Below are positions 13,253 through 16,843 of a stretch of DNA of 16,843 bases, piece after piece. The position numbers were made by a program, and so were the translations under genes. Source of the DNA: Planctomycetaceae bacterium (GTDB lineage: Bacteria > Planctomycetota > Phycisphaerae > Phycisphaerales > SM1A02); NCBI GenBank assembly GCA_947474205.1, contig CANJIC010000014.1, forward strand, positions 1 to 16,843. Reading direction: 5' to 3'. Position 1 is the stretch's first letter. Every line of letters starts with the position of its first letter. Below the pieces are notes generated by a model, which had not been told where the DNA came from, searched no databases, and saw only the letters and a program-made list of their open reading frames with translations.

Positions 13253-15997
13253 ATGGCAAAGTCCAAGGCAAAAACTTCCGAACCAAAGGCAAAAACAGGC
13301 AAAAAGCCTGCGTCTAGGGCTGCAAAAAGCCCCGTGGCCACCATTGGCGGCTCGCACTTGGTGATTGTTGAAAGTCCAACCAAAGCCAAGAAATTGCAGC
13401 AATATTTGGGCAGCGGCTATGTGGTCATTGCCAGTGTTGGCCATATTCGCGACCTTCCACCCAAGAATGAAAAAGGCGTGAAGCAGCAAGTGCCGGGCGT
13501 GGACATTGAAAATTTAACCTTCGAACCCACCTACGTGGTCGATCCCGAAAAGAAACCGCTGGTGGCGCAAATTAGAAAGTTGGCCGCGGCCGCAAGCGAC
13601 ATTTGGTTCGCGACCGATCTTGATCGCGAAGGCGAGGCCATTGCGTGGCATCTCGCTGAGCTTGTGAATGTTGATCCAACAACCGCAAAGCGCGTGGTCT
13701 TCAACGCCATCACCAAGCAAGCGGTGCTGGAAGGTTTTGCGAATCCGCGTCCAATTGACATGGACCGCGTGAACGCACAACAAGCGCGCAGAATTCTTGA
13801 TCGCATTGTGGGATACCCCGTCAGCCAAGTGCTGTGGAAAAAAGTTGGTGGCGGTTTAAGCGCGGGCCGCGTTCAAAGCGTGGCCACTCGAATTGTTGTG
13901 GAACGCGATCGCGAAATCCGCGCGCATGTTCCAGATGAAAAATGGAGCGTGTGCGTTCGCTTAACCGACGCGCTTGCCAAGGCCACGGGCATGGGTGAAT
14001 CATGGAACGCGTTCATGTCCAAATTGGATGAGCGCGGCAAAGGCGCAACGCAAAAAGATCAGGCCGCATGGCTTGATTCCAATGGCGGATTTGAGACCGA
14101 TTTGATTGAGATCAAAGGCACCAAATTTGATTTGTCCTGCACCAAAGACGCGCCGCGCGATTTGTCCAAGGGCGCGGTGGACGCGGCAACCGCCGTTGGT
14201 TTACAGCATGTTTCCGCCGATCGAACCGCAAATCTTGCAGGCAAAGGTCCGGCCGCTTTCAATGTGAAAGTCACCGGCACGCTTGATCCAAAGGCGCGTT
14301 ACAAAGTGACCAGCGTTGAAGGCAAGCGCGAAATGTCGCGCCCCTATCCGCCATTTAAGACCAGCACGCTTCAGCGCGCGGGCGGCTCGCTTGGCTTGAC
14401 CGCCGATCGCACCATGCGCTTGGCGCAGCAGTTGTACGAGGCCGGTTGGATTACCTACATGCGCACCGACAGTCTCAATCTTGCGCCTGAATCAATCGAG
14501 GCGGCGCGTGGATATCTGCGCAAGAATTTCGGCGCGCAATATGTTCCGGCCAGTCCGCGCTACTACGAAAATAAAACCGAGGGTGCGCAAGAAGCGCACG
14601 AAGCCATTCGTCCAACCGATCCTTCACGCGATCCATCCGCGGCCATGCGCGATTTGCCAGAGGACCAAGCCAAGGTCTACGGTTTGATTTGGCGCTGCTT
14701 CATGGCGTGTCAAACTGCCGACGCGGAATTTGAACGCACCACAATTCTCTTTCAACGCTCCGATCAAGACACGGGCGCGGTGTTGCGCGCCAGTGGCCGC
14801 GTGTTGGTGTTCGACGGTTTCTTACGCGTCAATCCGCGCAGCAGCGACGACGCGCAACTTCCAAAGTTGAAAGATGGCGACACGCTCGCTCCATTTTCCA
14901 TCGACGCCAAGCAATCATTTAGTTCGCCGCCTTCGCGCTATACGGAAAGCAGCCTGATTAAATTCATGGAAGAGGAAGGCATTGGCCGGCCCAGTACCTA
15001 TGCCAGCATTGTGCGCACTATTGTGGACCGCAACTATGTGGAACGCCGCGGAACCAGCCTGGAAAGCACCTCTTTGGGCGAGAAAGTCACCGACTTTCTG
15101 GTGAAGTGGTTCAACGACATTCTGGAAGTTGGCTACACGCGCGAAATGGAAAAAGAGTTGGACGATGTGGCCCAGCGCAAAATGGAATGGCACGAAATGC
15201 TGCGCGACTTCTGGAAAAAGTTGCAAGCGGATTTAGATGAGGCCATCAAAGCCGACCATGTCAAAGCCAAAATAGATCCTGCGCCGTATGTCTGCCCCAA
15301 GTGCGGCAGTCAAACTGGATATCGCTTTGGCAAGAACGGACAATTTCTTTCGTGCGTTTCATACCCCGACTGCGTCTACGCCGCGCCGGTTGACCGCGAG
15401 GGTCGTCCACTGCTTCCAGAGCGAGTGAATATTTGCAGCCCCGAAAATAATCAACCCATGGTCATGCGCACCGGCCGCTTTGGTCGCTTCATCACCAGTG
15501 ACTTGCCGCCCAAGCCGCCCAAGGTCAAGAAGAAAAAGAAAACCAAGAAGCAGCTTGCTCAAGAAGTGGCCAGCGGCGTGGTGGCCGTGGCGGAGCCAGT
15601 GGAGAAAAAACAATTCATCATCAATGTGGACTTGAAGGGCAAGATCAAATTGCCTTCGGTGCCCCCGCTGCTCACGGATTTAAATTGTCCAAAGTGCCTT
15701 ACGCGCAAACTGAATTTGCGTCTGGGCAAGCGCGGTCCATGGCTGGGTTGCAGCGGATTTCCAAAGTGCCGCGGCCGCGAGGCCATGGGCAAACTGGATG
15801 AAACCATGCAGAAAACATTGGAAGTTGCGCTGGCCAACCATGAGGCCGTCAATCCGCGTCCCGCCATCTTCACCATGGACGATGTGCCCGTGAAAGATGG
15901 CGACAATGTTGTGGAATTTATTTTGCCAGGCGGTGTGCAATTGCTGGCCATCCATCCAGATTCACAAGTGCCCACGCCAATCGCCAAAGCTGGTTGA
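13253..15997 (+). CDS. topA: DNA topoisomerase I
   Basis: 914 residues from the ATG at 13253. A Lys/Ala-rich N-terminal tail of about 30 residues precedes the Toprim domain: HLVIVESPTKAKK with Glu40 and ATDLDREGEAIAWHL with the acidic triad Asp122, Asp124, Glu126. LSAGRVQSVATRIVV and the active site GWITYMRTDS follow, with Tyr402 as the nucleophile, then EAHEAIRPTD and EEEGIGRPSTYASI. The C-terminus has two four-Cys zinc ribbons (VCPKCG...LSCVSYPDC near 680-710 and NCPKCL...LGCSGFPKC near 820-850), separated by a very Lys-rich linker (KPPKVKKKKKTKKQ). It relaxes negative supercoils. The in-frame TTG at 13211 would add 14 non-conserved residues. It follows miaA by 88 bases on the same strand. 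Confidence 0.97.
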   Translation: MAKSKAKTSEPKAKTGKKPASRAAKSPVATIGGSHLVIVESPTKAKKLQQYLGSGYVVIASVGHIRDLPPKNEKGVKQQVPGVDIENLTFEPTYVVDPEKKPLVAQIRKLAAAASDIWFATDLDREGEAIAWHLAELVNVDPTTAKRVVFNAITKQAVLEGFANPRPIDMDRVNAQQARRILDRIVGYPVSQVLWKKVGGGLSAGRVQSVATRIVVERDREIRAHVPDEKWSVCVRLTDALAKATGMGESWNAFMSKLDERGKGATQKDQAAWLDSNGGFETDLIEIKGTKFDLSCTKDAPRDLSKGAVDAATAVGLQHVSADRTANLAGKGPAAFNVKVTGTLDPKARYKVTSVEGKREMSRPYPPFKTSTLQRAGGSLGLTADRTMRLAQQLYEAGWITYMRTDSLNLAPESIEAARGYLRKNFGAQYVPASPRYYENKTEGAQEAHEAIRPTDPSRDPSAAMRDLPEDQAKVYGLIWRCFMACQTADAEFERTTILFQRSDQDTGAVLRASGRVLVFDGFLRVNPRSSDDAQLPKLKDGDTLAPFSIDAKQSFSSPPSRYTESSLIKFMEEEGIGRPSTYASIVRTIVDRNYVERRGTSLESTSLGEKVTDFLVKWFNDILEVGYTREMEKELDDVAQRKMEWHEMLRDFWKKLQADLDEAIKADHVKAKIDPAPYVCPKCGSQTGYRFGKNGQFLSCVSYPDCVYAAPVDREGRPLLPERVNICSPENNQPMVMRTGRFGRFITSDLPPKPPKVKKKKKTKKQLAQEVASGVVAVAEPVEKKQFIINVDLKGKIKLPSVPPLLTDLNCPKCLTRKLNLRLGKRGPWLGCSGFPKCRGREAMGKLDETMQKTLEVALANHEAVNPRPAIFTMDDVPVKDGDNVVEFILPGGVQLLAIHPDSQVPTPIAKAG

Positions 15998-16077
15998 TGC
16001 CGTACAACATCGCATGACACGCGCTTCACACCGCGCTTTGAAATTTTAAAAAAAATCCGCCTCTGTAATTTGTCCGC
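15998..16077. other. Convergent gap between topA and the transporter gene
   Basis: An 80-base AT-rich gap where two transcripts meet. A run of eight A (16047-16054; T on the minus strand) could end minus-strand transcription, but no stable stem precedes it. A 7-base direct repeat TCCGCCT also occurs here (16056-16062 and 16073-16079). No clear factor-independent terminator is seen. Confidence 0.35.
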
Positions 16078-16843
16078 CTACGCGTTCTTGTCGTGCGCGG
16101 ATTGTGTGCCGGGCATGAATATCGAAATAGCGATCAATGAACCAATCGCCATCCACATGGGCACAGTGAACAACTGCTTGTAATTCATCACGCCACTTTC
16201 GCTCGCCATGCCCGCCACCTTTGTTGCGAACATGCTGCCCACAATAATTCCAACGCCCACAAAAATAAGGTTGAATAAATTTTGCGCCGTGGCCCGCACA
16301 TCCTTGGTGGTGAATTTGTCAACCATCATGAAGGCCACAAAGATGAAGCAGCCGAAGCACAAACCATGCAGCGCCACGCCAAACATCACTGGCAACAATG
16401 TTGGCATGTTGGCGAATATGGCCATGCGCAACGCGTAGGCGCACAGACCAATCATGAGCAATGACTTGTAGCTGAACTTTTTGGTCAGCAACGGAATGGC
16501 TCCTAACACCACGATTTCCGTCATTTGCCCAATGGTCATCAGGCCGCCGCCGCCAACGCCAAAAATCTGGTTGGTCCAATCGGCAAAATTATTCACCGAC
16601 ACATTGGCGGCCTTGCGTTGAATGGCGCCCAGAAAATCGCTGGTGAACACAAAGTAGAACTGATGAATCATGCTCACCGGAATAGCCACAAGGAACAGCG
16701 TGATCAACGGCTGCAATCGAATTTCACCCAGGGCCTCCGCCCATGCCATGCGCTGCTTGGGTGATTTCGCGGGCGGCGTGTGCGGCAACGTCAAGCAATA
16801 CGCGGCCATAACCAAACCCAACACCGCGCTCAATTGAAATGCC
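16078..16843 (-). CDS. Nucleoside:H+ symporter-type MFS transporter (C-terminal part)
   Basis: The C-terminal 255 or so residues of a membrane transporter; the frame is open to the right edge. The first visible residues (AFQLSAVLGLVMAAYCLTLPHTPP) end helix 6 with the motif LPHTPP, which is typical of the nucleoside:proton symporter family of MFS proteins (NupG/XapB-like). Helices 7-12 follow, with FYFVFTSDFLGAI, a QIFGVGGGGLMTIGQMTEI stretch like the family's 'N-x-x-x-x-x-x-S-x-GQ-x-x-E', and ALRMAIFANM in the usual loop/helix position. The protein ends with a short polar tail (GTQSAHDKNA). The substrate is probably nucleosides, but sugar-like ligands are possible for planctomycete relatives. 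It converges on topA. Confidence 0.85.
   Translation of the reverse strand, partial: AFQLSAVLGLVMAAYCLTLPHTPPAKSPKQRMAWAEALGEIRLQPLITLFLVAIPVSMIHQFYFVFTSDFLGAIQRKAANVSVNNFADWTNQIFGVGGGGLMTIGQMTEIVVLGAIPLLTKKFSYKSLLMIGLCAYALRMAIFANMPTLLPVMFGVALHGLCFGCFIFVAFMMVDKFTTKDVRATAQNLFNLIFVGVGIIVGSMFATKVAGMASESGVMNYKQLFTVPMWMAIGSLIAISIFMPGTQSAHDKNA

Noticed and set aside
1..16843. Mobile elements, CRISPR arrays, tRNA or rRNA genes, phage or defence genes
   Set aside because: No regularly spaced repeats, transposase or integrase motifs, terminal repeats or RNA gene signatures were seen; nearly all sequence is accounted for by housekeeping genes.

Overview
The window looks like a chromosomal housekeeping segment from a Gram-negative bacterium, most likely a planctomycete of the class Phycisphaerae. 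The reasons are a complete mreBCD set, a secreted protein with a planctomycete-style variant PEP-CTERM tail (Pro-Ala-Pro-Gly, hydrophobic stretch, Arg-rich end), an lnt gene (so lipoproteins and probably an outer membrane), mostly weak Shine-Dalgarno sequences, and moderately GC-rich DNA full of GCG/CGC. The taxonomic call is inference. I see no rRNA, tRNA, CRISPR array, insertion sequence or phage gene.

Layout. From about 12.1 kb down to the left edge, every gene reads on the minus strand. In order of transcription: pgk (glycolysis), a secreted thioredoxin-fold/TPR protein without redox cysteines, rpe (pentose phosphate pathway), accD (fatty acid synthesis) and lnt. The lnt frame continues without a stop into a HEAT-repeat lipoprotein. 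After a 93-base gap comes a cell-shape block: a coiled-coil membrane protein with an MreC-like C-terminal domain, a small one-helix membrane protein, then mreB, mreC and mreD. Between mreD and the next gene lies a compact RNA with the hallmarks of a cobalamin riboswitch, in the leader of the small secreted PEP-CTERM-type protein. A GlmU-like nucleotidyltransferase/acyltransferase gene then runs off the left edge.

On the plus strand, miaA (tRNA modification) diverges from pgk and is followed by topA (DNA topoisomerase I). A nucleoside:H+ symporter-type MFS gene converges on topA from the right edge and is cut by it.

How the genes fit together. AccD supplies malonyl-CoA for lipids and Lnt acylates lipoproteins. 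The Mre proteins and their two upstream membrane partners place the wall-synthesis machinery. The GlmU-like protein probably makes an activated sugar. The most unusual observations are the predicted B12 riboswitch on a PEP-CTERM protein gene, the single-frame Lnt plus lipoprotein arrangement, and the MreC-like second protein at the head of the mre cluster.
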